From Psychrobacillus sp044762855 (GTDB lineage: Bacteria > Bacillota > Bacilli > Bacillales_A > Planococcaceae): DNA of 64,000 bases. The stretch is taken from positions 806,001-870,000 of the forward strand of contig NZ_JBIWFB010000001.1 in the NCBI RefSeq assembly GCF_044762855.1, written 5' to 3'. The notes below the pieces were generated by a model. The model did no database searches. It was not told where the DNA came from and was given only the letters and a program-made list of their open reading frames with translations. This document shows positions 17,618 to 25,792 of this stretch, in pieces. Both the position numbers and the translations under genes were made by a program. Each line of letters begins with the position of its first letter. Position 1 is the first letter of the stretch.

Positions 17618-19051
17618 TTGAAATTTAATAAGTGGCTAATGACTGGTTTAATGATTAGTGGACTTTGGATCACATCGTCTCAACCAACCAATGCCGAAAC
17701 AAACGCTTCTATACATAATGAAAGTATTTACGATTTATATGTGGATCGTTATTTTAATAAAGTAATTTCTAATGACTATGATGTCAATGCAAAAGACCCA
17801 AATGCATTTGCCGGCGGTGACTTTTTAGGAATTATAGAGAAGATGGATCATATAAAAAAAATGGGATTTACAACGATTTCCATCGGACCTGTATTCGCAA
17901 CGGAAACCTATGACGGGAAACGCATTTTAGATTTTAATACTTTAGAAAAACGCTTCGGTACACCAGAAGAATTTCAACAGTTGATAAGCGAAGCACATAA
18001 ACAAAATATAAAGATTATGATTGAATTCCCGCTAAACAATTTTAGCGTCAATCATATGTGGAATGCCGAAACAGATTGGATTCAGAGTACAGAAAACGAT
18101 GTATTAACATTAGATTTAACAAATGGGGAAGTGCAACAAGCACTAACCGATACATTAATCGAGTTTGCAAATACGTACGGTATTGATGGTGTGAAACTAT
18201 CTGCATTAGATGGAGCTCCAACTTCATTCATCAACGAACTGATTGCGACTGTAAAAGAAGTGCGTGATCCGATGTACGTAATTGCACTAGAACAATCGGA
18301 TGCAAATTTTGACGTGAAGTATTCAGATGAATTACTCGTACATTTTAGAGATGCTTTCAAAAATACAGACTTATCAACAGAAAGTATCGTGACAACAGAC
18401 GAAAATGAGTTACTACTATTTGACAATTTAAACACGGAGAGATTCACTTACTATAGTGCGTTGGAGAATATGTTCCCACCTACTCGCATCAAAACAGCAC
18501 TAGGTGCAATGTTTACAATGCCTGGCGTTCCATATATGACATATGGTACAGAAATTGCAATGAATGGACAAAACGCTGCGGAAAGTCATCAAGTTATGAA
18601 TTTCCGAGTGGATGAAGAGCTAATTGAATATATTCAAGACATTAACTCAATTCGCAATAAATCGGAAACAATGCGCACTGGCAAAATAGAATTATTAGAA
18701 AATGATAATGGCTATACCGTTTTTAAACGTTATTCCGACGAAGAGCAATTTATCGTCGTTATTAATAATACAAGTGAAACGAAGCGAATTGATTTGGCGA
18801 GTGACGTAGTTGGGGAAGATAAAGAACTGCGCGGTTTGTTTGAATCAGATATTGTTCGAGCAGATGATAATGGCAACTATAGATTAGTACTTGATCGGGA
18901 AATTGTAGAAGTTTATCAAATAACGGATCGTACAGGTTTAAATAAATCATATATCTTTGCTATGGCATTATCATACGTATTGTTCCTTGGGTTTTTAGTC
19001 ATCGTGTGGAGAAAAGGAAAGCAACGAAGAAGCGAACAAAATAATAAGTAA
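17618..19051 (+). CDS. Membrane-anchored GH13 (alpha-amylase-like) protein with degraded active site
   Basis: 477 residues: signal peptide (about 1-26), (beta/alpha)8 GH13 domain, C-terminal beta domain, then a transmembrane helix (about 449-467) with a basic tail, so it is displayed outside the membrane. The fold is recognisable (YDLYVDRYFN start; GTPEEFQQLISEAHKQNIKI). The catalytic blocks are altered. In the beta-4 block the expected Arg and nucleophile Asp are Lys193 and Ser195 (GVKLSALDG). In the beta-7 block, usually DNHD, it reads DNLN (269-272). Glu225 may remain as acid. It is probably not a normal hydrolase. TTG start with GAGGAGG upstream. Confidence 0.8.
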   Translation: MKFNKWLMTGLMISGLWITSSQPTNAETNASIHNESIYDLYVDRYFNKVISNDYDVNAKDPNAFAGGDFLGIIEKMDHIKKMGFTTISIGPVFATETYDGKRILDFNTLEKRFGTPEEFQQLISEAHKQNIKIMIEFPLNNFSVNHMWNAETDWIQSTENDVLTLDLTNGEVQQALTDTLIEFANTYGIDGVKLSALDGAPTSFINELIATVKEVRDPMYVIALEQSDANFDVKYSDELLVHFRDAFKNTDLSTESIVTTDENELLLFDNLNTERFTYYSALENMFPPTRIKTALGAMFTMPGVPYMTYGTEIAMNGQNAAESHQVMNFRVDEELIEYIQDINSIRNKSETMRTGKIELLENDNGYTVFKRYSDEEQFIVVINNTSETKRIDLASDVVGEDKELRGLFESDIVRADDNGNYRLVLDREIVEVYQITDRTGLNKSYIFAMALSYVLFLGFLVIVWRKGKQRRSEQNNK

Positions 19052-19056
19052 AAATG

Positions 19057-19107
19057 AAAACAGCTACCTACGTCCATTTGCTTTGGACATAGGTAGCTGT
19101 TTTTTTA
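19057..19107. terminator. Bidirectional terminator between the GH13-like gene and degV
   Basis: A long near-perfect stem of about 20 bp (AAAACAGCTACCTACGTCCA and its complement, one mismatch) has A and T runs on both sides. It can serve both convergent genes. Confidence 0.9.
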
Positions 19108-19120
19108 TACAATCAATCTC

Positions 19121-19972
19121 TTAATCTAATTTATTTAAAAAGAATAATGCCAACGTGCCTGGTCCCGTATGCGCAGCAATTGTGGAACCAATCATATAAA
19201 TTTCAATGCTTTTCGGTTGAAACTTTTCTTCAATCATTTGTTTTAAAGCAAGCGCTGTTTCTTCATCGTCACCGTGGCTAATTGCAACAATTTGCTCGTC
19301 TAAACGTTCGCCACGTTCTTCCATCACTTCTATCATGCGCTTGATCACTTTCTTACGCCCACGAATTTTTTCGATAGGCACTAGTTTCCCATCTTCTACA
19401 TGGAGAAGGGGCTTAATATTAAGCAAACCGCCGATAAAAGCACTTGCTTTGGAAACTCTCCCACCTTGTGCTAAATAATCTAAATCTTCCACTGTGAAGA
19501 GGTGCTCCATATGCTCGGCTTGAAATCTGATTTTTTCTTCGATCGTCTGTAAATCCCATCCTTGTTCTTTATAACGGGCTGCCTCTTTTACTAGCAGTCC
19601 ATAACCTAGAGATGCACATTTGGAATCAATAATCGTTAGCTTTAAATCGGGATACGTTTCCATTACCTGTTCACGCATCATAACTGCCGTACTATATGTT
19701 CCAGAAAGTGCAGAAGAGAAGGCGATATACAAACCTACTTCTTCCGACTTCGCTAATTCCTCAAACACACGTAAAAAGTTTTCTGGTGAAGCTTGCGAAG
19801 TTTTAGGGTGGGCTCCTTTCCGGATCTCTTCATACACTTGTTTGGAATCAATTCCAATAACATCATCGTATTCTTGTTCCCCGATATGGACTCGCAGTGG
19901 AAATAGTTCTACTTGATGTGATTCATAAAATGATTTAGGTAAATCACTGGCACTATCTGCAAATAATTTCAT
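19121..19972 (-). CDS. DegV-family fatty-acid-binding protein (YitS-like)
   Basis: 283 residues with the DegV fold. The conserved PKTSQASPENF segment, IDSKCASLGYG, and the C-terminal IGSTIAAHTGPGTLALFF that contacts bound fatty acid are all present. Members act as FakB-type carriers presenting fatty acids to FakA kinase. It ends 3 bp downstream of the HAD gene, so the two form one unit. The pair corresponds to B. subtilis yitS and yitU, and yitV/yitW homologues follow on the other strand. FakA is not in the window. Confidence 0.9.
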   Translation of the reverse strand: MKLFADSASDLPKSFYESHQVELFPLRVHIGEQEYDDVIGIDSKQVYEEIRKGAHPKTSQASPENFLRVFEELAKSEEVGLYIAFSSALSGTYSTAVMMREQVMETYPDLKLTIIDSKCASLGYGLLVKEAARYKEQGWDLQTIEEKIRFQAEHMEHLFTVEDLDYLAQGGRVSKASAFIGGLLNIKPLLHVEDGKLVPIEKIRGRKKVIKRMIEVMEERGERLDEQIVAISHGDDEETALALKQMIEEKFQPKSIEIYMIGSTIAAHTGPGTLALFFLNKLD

Positions 19973-19975
19973 CTT

Positions 19976-20806
19976 TTATCCCCCTAAAACGCTACTTTGT
20001 TTTAACTTTAATCGCTCTATCAAGAAATCGGCAATACCGTCTTCATTGTTCGTTTTCGTGATTTCATTTGCGATGTTTTGTAATGGTTTAATCGCATTCC
20101 CCATTGCAACCCCAACTCCCGCATACTCAATCATTTCCAAATCATTGTCTTCATCCCCAAATGCTATGATTCGTTCTTTCGGTATGTTTAAATAAGAGGA
20201 AACATGAGAGAGACCAACTGCTTTGTTCAAACCATGGCGAACAATTTCTATTACGTCCCATGGTGCACCCCATCTGCGATGGTCGATTACTTCTGCATGT
20301 ACATCTCGTAAATGCTTGCGCACTAAATCAACCGAATCTTCTTCTGCATGGATAAGTAAACTTGTAGGATCTTTTTGTAAGATCGTACGTAAATCACCAG
20401 TCGTAATGCTTGGATTCCCTAATGCAAATGCAGACATCATTTGTTCATCATGATAATGAAGATAGACATCATCGAGCACTTCAGCAAGCATATTTTTTAT
20501 AGAGTATTCCTCGACAGCTTCCACCACTTCTTTTACAACTTTCAATTCGATTGGGGTATGTACAGTTTGCCAGGAAGTATTCATAGGGTGATGTACAAAT
20601 GCTCCATTGAAATTGACAATTGGAGTAGTTAAACCGAGCTCTTTATAATACATTTCACTCGATCGATATGGTCTTCCAGTTGCTATCATGACTTCATGCC
20701 CTTCTTCTTTCGCTTGAAGAAGTGTATTTTTCGTCTTGTTTGAAATTACCTTTTCGTCTGTCAATAAAGTTCCATCTAAATCTAGTACGATTAAATGACG
20801 TTGCAA
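19976..20806 (-). CDS. Cof-type HAD-IIB phosphatase (YitU-like)
   Basis: 276 residues. Motif I LDLDGTLLTD near the N-terminus, motif II IATGRPY and motif IV FGDEDNDLEMI show a complete Cof/HAD-IIB active site with a C2b cap. Such enzymes dephosphorylate sugar phosphates, FMN precursors or pyridoxal phosphate; B. subtilis YitU is among those able to act on the riboflavin-pathway intermediate, but the substrate here is inferred. TTG start with AGGGAG upstream. Confidence 0.9.
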   Translation of the reverse strand: MQRHLIVLDLDGTLLTDEKVISNKTKNTLLQAKEEGHEVMIATGRPYRSSEMYYKELGLTTPIVNFNGAFVHHPMNTSWQTVHTPIELKVVKEVVEAVEEYSIKNMLAEVLDDVYLHYHDEQMMSAFALGNPSITTGDLRTILQKDPTSLLIHAEEDSVDLVRKHLRDVHAEVIDHRRWGAPWDVIEIVRHGLNKAVGLSHVSSYLNIPKERIIAFGDEDNDLEMIEYAGVGVAMGNAIKPLQNIANEITKTNNEDGIADFLIERLKLKQSSVLGG

Positions 20807-20943
20807 TTGAAAAACTCCCTTCTATTCTTATATAAAGTGTATCGTGTTCACAGAAGAAGGTCAAAATGTATAGATTAAGCTTTTTGTAAATTTTAAAATG
20901 CTTTGTTAGAATAATAATATAATCAAAAAGGTGGGGAAAGTAA

Positions 20944-21702
20944 ATGATTGTCCAACAAGAAACATGGAGAAACATTCCATTATTACATATTTATCATGAG
21001 GAAATACAAAATAATGCACCAATCGTTCTTTTTCTACACGGTTTTGAAAGTGCAAAAGAACATAATCTCCATTATGCTTATCAACTAGTACACGAAGGAT
21101 GTCGTGTCATTTTACCGGATGCCCATTTACACGGGGAACGAGATGAACAATTAGACCAAGTCGAGATCAGTTTACGTTTTTGGGAAACGGTATTAACTTC
21201 AATAGAAGAAGTAGGCATTTTAAAAGAAGAACTAGTAAACCGCGGCTATCTAACAAATCAAAAAATCGGCATTGCAGGTACTTCCATGGGGGGTATCACC
21301 ACCCTTGGTTGCTTAACCGCTTATTCTTGGATAGATGCTGCAGTTATTTTAATGGGAACTCCCGGGTTTGTGGAGCTGGCAAAAGCACAAATGCAACAAA
21401 TCGAACAAAAAGGCTTTCAAATACCATTAGATGCGGAAGAAAGAAGAAATATGCTCAACACTTTAGCTAAGTTCGACGCTACAAACCAAATGGAAAAACT
21501 AAAAGACAAGCCGCTGTTTTTCTGGCACGGCGAAAAGGATCAGGTTGTACCTTTTGCACCTACCGCCGGGTTTATCCAAACAATTGAAGAAGAATATGAA
21601 AATCAATCCATCGAATTCATCAAAGAAAAATCAGCAGGACATGCCGTATCGCGCAAAGGAATGTTAGCCGCAACGAAATGGCTTGCAAACAGTTTGGCAT
21701 AA
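20944..21702 (+). CDS. Alpha/beta-hydrolase fold esterase (YitV-like)
   Basis: 252 residues. The oxyanion motif FLHGFESAKE, nucleophile elbow GTSMGG, an acid in GEKDQVVPF and His in SAGHAVSRKG give a complete catalytic triad. Matches YitV in length and in its divergent position beside the YitU-type gene. AGGTGGGGAAAG upstream is the likely ribosome site. Substrate unknown. Confidence 0.88.
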   Translation: MIVQQETWRNIPLLHIYHEEIQNNAPIVLFLHGFESAKEHNLHYAYQLVHEGCRVILPDAHLHGERDEQLDQVEISLRFWETVLTSIEEVGILKEELVNRGYLTNQKIGIAGTSMGGITTLGCLTAYSWIDAAVILMGTPGFVELAKAQMQQIEQKGFQIPLDAEERRNMLNTLAKFDATNQMEKLKDKPLFFWHGEKDQVVPFAPTAGFIQTIEEEYENQSIEFIKEKSAGHAVSRKGMLAATKWLANSLA

Positions 21703-21759
21703 GTAAGCTTGTTTGTTATGATTGTTATGATGAATGAAAGCGATAAAGGAGGATTTTAA

Positions 21760-22068
21760 ATGGATCAAGATATGAAAGACAGCATGATGGCTGCACTCGA
21801 AAATGTTATTGACCCTGAGTTAGGCATTGATATTGTTAATTTAGGTTTAGTATATGATGTAGATTTAACAGAGGAAGGTACGGCAAACGTAACAATGACG
21901 CTAACTTCCATCGGTTGCCCAATGGGACCAATGATTGTAGATCAAGTGAAAACTGCACTTGGCGAATTACCAGAAGTAACAGAAACAGAAGTAAACATCG
22001 TCTTCAATCCACCATGGTCAAAAGAAAATATGTCAAGATACGCAAAAATCGCTCTTGGTATTAGATAA
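21760..22068 (+). CDS. MIP18/DUF59-family Fe-S assembly factor (YitW/SufT-like)
   Basis: 102 residues. The characteristic VIDPELGIDIVNLGLVYDV N-terminus, the conserved Cys in TSIGCPMGPM and the Pro-Pro-Trp in FNPPWSKENMS identify the family. It aids iron-sulfur cluster maturation of target proteins. AAGGAGG lies 9 bp upstream of the ATG. It is the last gene before a strong terminator. Confidence 0.92.
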   Translation: MDQDMKDSMMAALENVIDPELGIDIVNLGLVYDVDLTEEGTANVTMTLTSIGCPMGPMIVDQVKTALGELPEVTETEVNIVFNPPWSKENMSRYAKIALGIR

Positions 22069-22072
22069 GTAG

Positions 22073-22119
22073 AAAAAGCGCAAGGCAATCCTCTTATAGA
22101 TTACCTTGCGCTTTTTTTA
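22073..22119. terminator. Strong terminator after the yitW homologue
   Basis: The stem AAAAAGCGCAAGG/CCTTGCGCTTTTT with additional AATC/GATT pairing is followed by a long T run. Confidence 0.9.
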
Positions 22120-22322
22120 TGTTGTTATAATTACTTTGACTTTGGAAGTAAATGGCGAAGAGCAACCAATTGTGATGGAAGCAACCTATTGTACAAGTAA
22201 GTTAGTTTGAAAAGAACATATTTGGGGAAAACAAGCGTCAATGGGCAATTAAATGGCGGTGGGAGCAATCCTTCCCTAAAAAAAAGCAAACTTCATATGC
22301 AAAACTATGAAGAATGCATTTA

Positions 22323-23027
22323 TTAATCGATGCGACAAATATGCAATGGACAATTGTCACATTCTATTTCCCTACGTAAGAATTGCAAATCATGGACTGT
22401 AATAATTCCTTTATCAAAAGAAATGATTCCGTTTTTTTTCAAATCATTCAGCATTCGATTGACTACTTCCCGACTCGTCGCACAAAAGTTCGCCAATTCT
22501 TGATTGGTCAAAGAATAATCGATTATTATACTACCATCTGCTTGCTTAATGCCGTACGTATTCGTCAAACGTATTAATGTTGAATAGAGTGCCCCTTTTT
22601 TTCCATGTAATAATAAATCACGGAAGCGGGTTTCATTTTTCAAATTATGTGTTTGAATAATTTTCATCCATTCCATCATTAACTGTGGAGAAGAGGACAG
22701 GTGTTTTTCCAGTTGATTTTGAGGTAATGCGATGACATGAACTACATCATTTGTATGTGCTGAAACGGAATGATAATTCACTTCGCAAAAGACAGAAGTT
22801 TCGCCAATAAACGTATTAGGGCCAGCAATTCGAATCGTTAAAACTTGCCCACTTTCTGTATCTTTACTAATACGAACCGAACCTGACTGGATAAGGTAGA
22901 CATCCTCTGAACGTTCACCCTCCTCAAAAACTGGCTTATTTTTTCCAACCTTCAGAATGGAACCGTATTGTTCAAATAATGTATAAATCCCAAATAAAGA
23001 AGAAGTATCCTCGCTCAAAAATATCAC
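22323..23027 (-). CDS. fnr: Bacillus-type FNR regulator (Crp/Fnr family, C-terminal Fe-S site)
   Basis: 234 residues. N-terminal cyclic-nucleotide-like beta roll (GSVRISKDTESGQ), long dimer helix, and winged helix with recognition helix TSREVVNRMLND. The C-terminus carries CDNCPLHIC, a C-x2-C-x4-C pattern that binds an oxygen-labile 4Fe-4S cluster in B. subtilis Fnr (238 residues), where an Asp gives the fourth ligand. This differs from E. coli FNR, whose cysteines are mainly N-terminal. GTG start behind AAGGAAAGG. It is divergent from clpB. Predicted to switch genes at low oxygen. A redox regulator lacking the cluster is less likely. Confidence 0.82.
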   Translation of the reverse strand: MIFLSEDTSSLFGIYTLFEQYGSILKVGKNKPVFEEGERSEDVYLIQSGSVRISKDTESGQVLTIRIAGPNTFIGETSVFCEVNYHSVSAHTNDVVHVIALPQNQLEKHLSSSPQLMMEWMKIIQTHNLKNETRFRDLLLHGKKGALYSTLIRLTNTYGIKQADGSIIIDYSLTNQELANFCATSREVVNRMLNDLKKNGIISFDKGIITVHDLQFLRREIECDNCPLHICRID

Positions 23028-23094
23028 AACCTTTCCTTCTATATCGACATAATACCATATTTGTACATATATCCACCCTAGAAAATCAGTTTTC

Positions 23095-23124
23095 TTTACA
23101 AATTCTACGTAATAATATTATAAT
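23095..23124 (+). promoter_or_regulatory. Sigma-A promoter of clpB
   Basis: TTTACA at 23095-23100 and TATAAT at 23119-23124 are separated by 18 bp. The CtsR box begins 7 bp downstream, at the expected transcription start. Confidence 0.75.
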
Positions 23125-23130
23125 TACGTT

Positions 23131-23147
23131 AGTCAAAGAAGGTCAAA
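23131..23147 (+). promoter_or_regulatory. CtsR operator upstream of clpB
   Basis: AGTCAAAGAAGGTCAAA fits the direct heptad repeat RGTCAAA-NAN-RGTCAAA recognised by the CtsR heat-shock repressor, without mismatch. Located between the -10 element and the start codon, it would block initiation until CtsR is inactivated by heat. Confidence 0.92.
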
Positions 23148-23173
23148 CAATTTCAAAAAGGAGATGTTTGGTT

Positions 23174-25300
23174 ATGCAAATGAAACAACAAGATGAAAAA
23201 ACACCTTTAGAAACGTACGGACGTAACCTAGTTACCGCAGTTAAAGAAGGAAAAATGGATCCGGTTATTGGGCGAGACCAAGAAATCAGAGACGTTATAC
23301 GAATTTTATCTAGAAAAACAAAAAATAATCCAGTGTTGATCGGTGAACCAGGTGTAGGTAAAACAGCAATAGTAGAAGGATTAGCACAGCGAATTGTTCG
23401 AAAAGACGTACCAGAAGGTTTAAAAGAAAAAGAAATTTATGAGCTTGATATGAGTTCCCTTATAGCAGGGGCAAAATACCGCGGGGAATTTGAAGAGCGT
23501 TTGCAAGCTGTCTTGAAGCAAGTAAAAGATAGCGAAGGACAAATTATTTTATTTATCGACGAAATTCATACGATTGTAGGGGCGGGTAAAACGGATGGTG
23601 CAATGGATGCAGGCAATATGTTAAAGCCGATGCTTGCTCGTGGAGAACTGCATTGTATCGGAGCAACGACATTAGATGAATACCGTATGTATATTGAAAA
23701 AGACCCAGCGCTCGAAAGACGATTCCAACAAGTTTTAGTTCGCGAACCTTCTGTAGAAGATACAGTTTCTATTTTACGCGGATTAAAAGAACGTTTTGAA
23801 TTGCATCATGGAGTGCGCATCCATGACCGTGCAATTGTAGCAGCGGCAGAACTATCGAATCGATATATTACGGAACGCTTTTTGCCAGATAAAGCTATTG
23901 ACCTTGTAGACGAAGCGTGCGCAATGATTCGAACAGAAATTGATTCGATGCCACAAGAATTAGATGAAGTAACGAGAAAAATGATGCAATTGCAAATTGA
24001 AGAACAAGCACTTATGAAGGAAAAGGACGCTGCAAGTCAAAAACGCCTAGAAATATTACGTGAAGACTTAAAAGAACTAGAACAGTCTTCTAGCGAAATG
24101 CGAACTAAATGGACAGAAGAAAAAGAAACCATTCAAGTAATTCAACAAAAACGCGAAGAATTAGACCGTTATCGTAGAGAGCTGGAAGAAGCGGAGAATA
24201 AATACGATTTAAATAAAGCCGCAGAACTGCGCCACGGTAAAATTCCAACATTAGAAAAAGAATTGCATGCTTATGAGGAACAAGTGAATGAAGACTCAAG
24301 CAATAGATTATTACGAGAAGAAGTAACAGCAGAAGAAATTGCTTCAATTGTTTCCAGATGGACAGGAATTCCAGTGACGAAGCTTGTAGAAGGGGAACGT
24401 GAAAAGCTGCTCCGTTTAAATGTAACGCTTGGAGAAAGAGTGGTTGGTCAGGATAAAGCGGTGCAATTAGTTACTGAAGCTGTTTGGCGTGCAAGAGCCG
24501 GCATCAAAGATCCGCATAAACCAATTGGTTCCTTCTTATTTTTAGGTCCAACTGGTGTTGGAAAAACGGAACTTGCGAAATCGCTAGCGGCCAATTTATT
24601 TGACTCAGAAGAACATTTTATCCGCATTGATATGTCGGAGTATATGGAAAAACATAGTGTTTCTCGACTAGTTGGTGCTCCTCCTGGCTATATTGGCTAC
24701 GAAGAAGGCGGTCAATTAACCGAAGCAGTGCGTAGAAATCCATACTCGGTTGTTCTACTGGACGAGATGGAGAAAGCACATCCAGATGTTGCGAATATTT
24801 TATTGCAATTGATGGATGATGGCCGAATTACGGATAGTCAAGGGCGAATCGTAAACTTTACTAATACGATTGTTATTTTAACTTCCAATATTGGCTCACA
24901 ATATTTAGCTAATACAACAGGAATCGTAGGTGAAGAGGAAGAGGCATTGGTAATGGCTTCCTTAAGAGAGCATTTCAAACCCGAGTTACTAAATCGGATG
25001 GATGATATTATAATGTTCCATTCCCTGACTACACATCATTTTGAAAAAATTGCAGAGAAATATGTAAAACAGTTAGAAAATCGTTTGCTTGAGCAAGAAA
25101 TTAAGCTACAAGTGGAAGATTCGGTTATTAAGTGGATTGTAGAAGAAGGTACAGACGCTGCATTTGGTGCAAGACCATTGAAACGATTTATCCAACGCCA
25201 TCTAGAAACAGCGGTGGCCAAGCTGTTGATCGGCGGAACCGTACTTCCAGGTGGAACCGTAGTTGCTACGATAGAAGATGGGGAATTACTTATTAAGTAG
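23174..25300 (+). CDS. clpB: ClpB disaggregase lacking the N-terminal domain
   Basis: 708 residues from ATG 23174 behind AAGGAG; TTG 23168 is possible. Two AAA+ modules are present (Walker A GEPGVGKT and GPTGVGKT). They are separated by a full ClpB-type M-domain coiled coil, including DLNKAAELRHGKIPTLE. The core is ClpB rather than ClpC/ClpE: no ClpP-binding IGF loop or zinc finger was noticed. The protein begins directly at DPVIGRDQEIRDV, so the substrate-binding N-domain (about 150 residues) is missing. It resembles the short ClpB isoform that other bacteria make by internal initiation. It works with DnaK to dissolve aggregates; heat control is via the CtsR box. Confidence 0.85.
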   Translation: MQMKQQDEKTPLETYGRNLVTAVKEGKMDPVIGRDQEIRDVIRILSRKTKNNPVLIGEPGVGKTAIVEGLAQRIVRKDVPEGLKEKEIYELDMSSLIAGAKYRGEFEERLQAVLKQVKDSEGQIILFIDEIHTIVGAGKTDGAMDAGNMLKPMLARGELHCIGATTLDEYRMYIEKDPALERRFQQVLVREPSVEDTVSILRGLKERFELHHGVRIHDRAIVAAAELSNRYITERFLPDKAIDLVDEACAMIRTEIDSMPQELDEVTRKMMQLQIEEQALMKEKDAASQKRLEILREDLKELEQSSSEMRTKWTEEKETIQVIQQKREELDRYRRELEEAENKYDLNKAAELRHGKIPTLEKELHAYEEQVNEDSSNRLLREEVTAEEIASIVSRWTGIPVTKLVEGEREKLLRLNVTLGERVVGQDKAVQLVTEAVWRARAGIKDPHKPIGSFLFLGPTGVGKTELAKSLAANLFDSEEHFIRIDMSEYMEKHSVSRLVGAPPGYIGYEEGGQLTEAVRRNPYSVVLLDEMEKAHPDVANILLQLMDDGRITDSQGRIVNFTNTIVILTSNIGSQYLANTTGIVGEEEEALVMASLREHFKPELLNRMDDIIMFHSLTTHHFEKIAEKYVKQLENRLLEQEIKLQVEDSVIKWIVEEGTDAAFGARPLKRFIQRHLETAVAKLLIGGTVLPGGTVVATIEDGELLIK

Positions 25301-25306
25301 GAAAAT

Positions 25307-25390
25307 CGCAAAATAGGATATGTAAATCACAAGATACTCATCACGAATTGCAAGATAGGTGTCGAGAGTCGCAAGATACCTCCTAGCACG
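25307..25390. repeat. Four tandem 21-bp repeats, core CGCAAGAT
   Basis: Units start at 25307, 25328, 25349 and 25370, each exactly 21 bp, with the core (CGCAAAAT, CACAAGAT, TGCAAGAT, CGCAAGAT) conserved and the rest variable. They begin 6 bp after the clpB stop, in a convergent gap. Same family as 4927-5073. Confidence 0.85.
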
Positions 25391-25407
25391 CGGTAATTTT
25401 TAAAAAT

Positions 25408-25440
25408 AAAACAGCTCCCAATACCGGGAGCTGTTTTTTA
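25408..25440. terminator. Bidirectional terminator between clpB and yjzD
   Basis: AAAACAGCTCCC pairs with GGGAGCTGTTTT around a 6-nt loop, with T run on the plus side and A run on the other. It touches the yjzD stop codon. Confidence 0.88.
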
Positions 25441-25626
25441 GTGTTGTTCTTTTGGAAGTGGATCGTTAGGAATGATTGCAGCAATGATAAAAATCATAAT
25501 AGCAACAGGTACAGACATAATTAGCCCGTTTTCAAATACAAAAGGAACTGCTTGTACAGAACTTACTACATAATTTAACATGGAAACTAAAATAACCGAC
25601 CATACTAATGTCATAATGTATTTCAT
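25438..25626 (-). CDS. yjzD: YjzD-family small membrane protein (DUF2929)
   Basis: 62 residues with two transmembrane helices and a polar end (PNDPLPKEQH). Size and position, divergent upstream of fabH, match B. subtilis YjzD. Ribosome site AGGTGAAAT precedes the ATG. Function unknown. Confidence 0.8.
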   Translation of the reverse strand: MKYIMTLVWSVILVSMLNYVVSSVQAVPFVFENGLIMSVPVAIMIFIIAAIIPNDPLPKEQH

Positions 25627-25718
25627 ATAATTTCACCTCAGGAACTAATTTTTACTAATTGTATCATACCATAACAAAAGGCTTTGCAAAAGAATATTTA
25701 AAGAAGGAAACTCTGTTG

Positions 25719-25747
25719 TTGAAAATTGTACATAAATTCGTTATTAT
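25719..25747 (+). promoter_or_regulatory. Sigma-A-type promoter of fabH
   Basis: TTGAAA at 25719-25724 and TATTAT at 25742-25747 have 17-bp spacing and stand directly before the FapR palindrome. Confidence 0.6.
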
Positions 25748-25763
25748 TATTACCAGGTACTAA
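25747..25763 (+). promoter_or_regulatory. FapR operator of fabH-fabF
   Basis: TTATTACCAGGTACTAA differs at one position from the palindrome TTAGTACCTGGTACTAA-type site bound by FapR, the malonyl-CoA-responsive repressor of fatty acid synthesis. Its place just after the -10 element is typical. Confidence 0.85.
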
Positions 25764-25792
25764 TAATAGATTATAAGAAAAGGGGAACTTTC

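Noticed and set aside
22150..22270. Another 21-bp array between the yitW homologue and fnr
   Set aside because: AGCAACC-like cores recur, but their spacing is 19-20 bp and irregular, so it was not counted with the strict 21-bp loci; it may be a decayed relative.
22979..23173. N-terminal extension of ClpB
   Set aside because: It overlaps the promoter, CtsR box and the divergent fnr gene and has no similarity to the ClpB N-domain.
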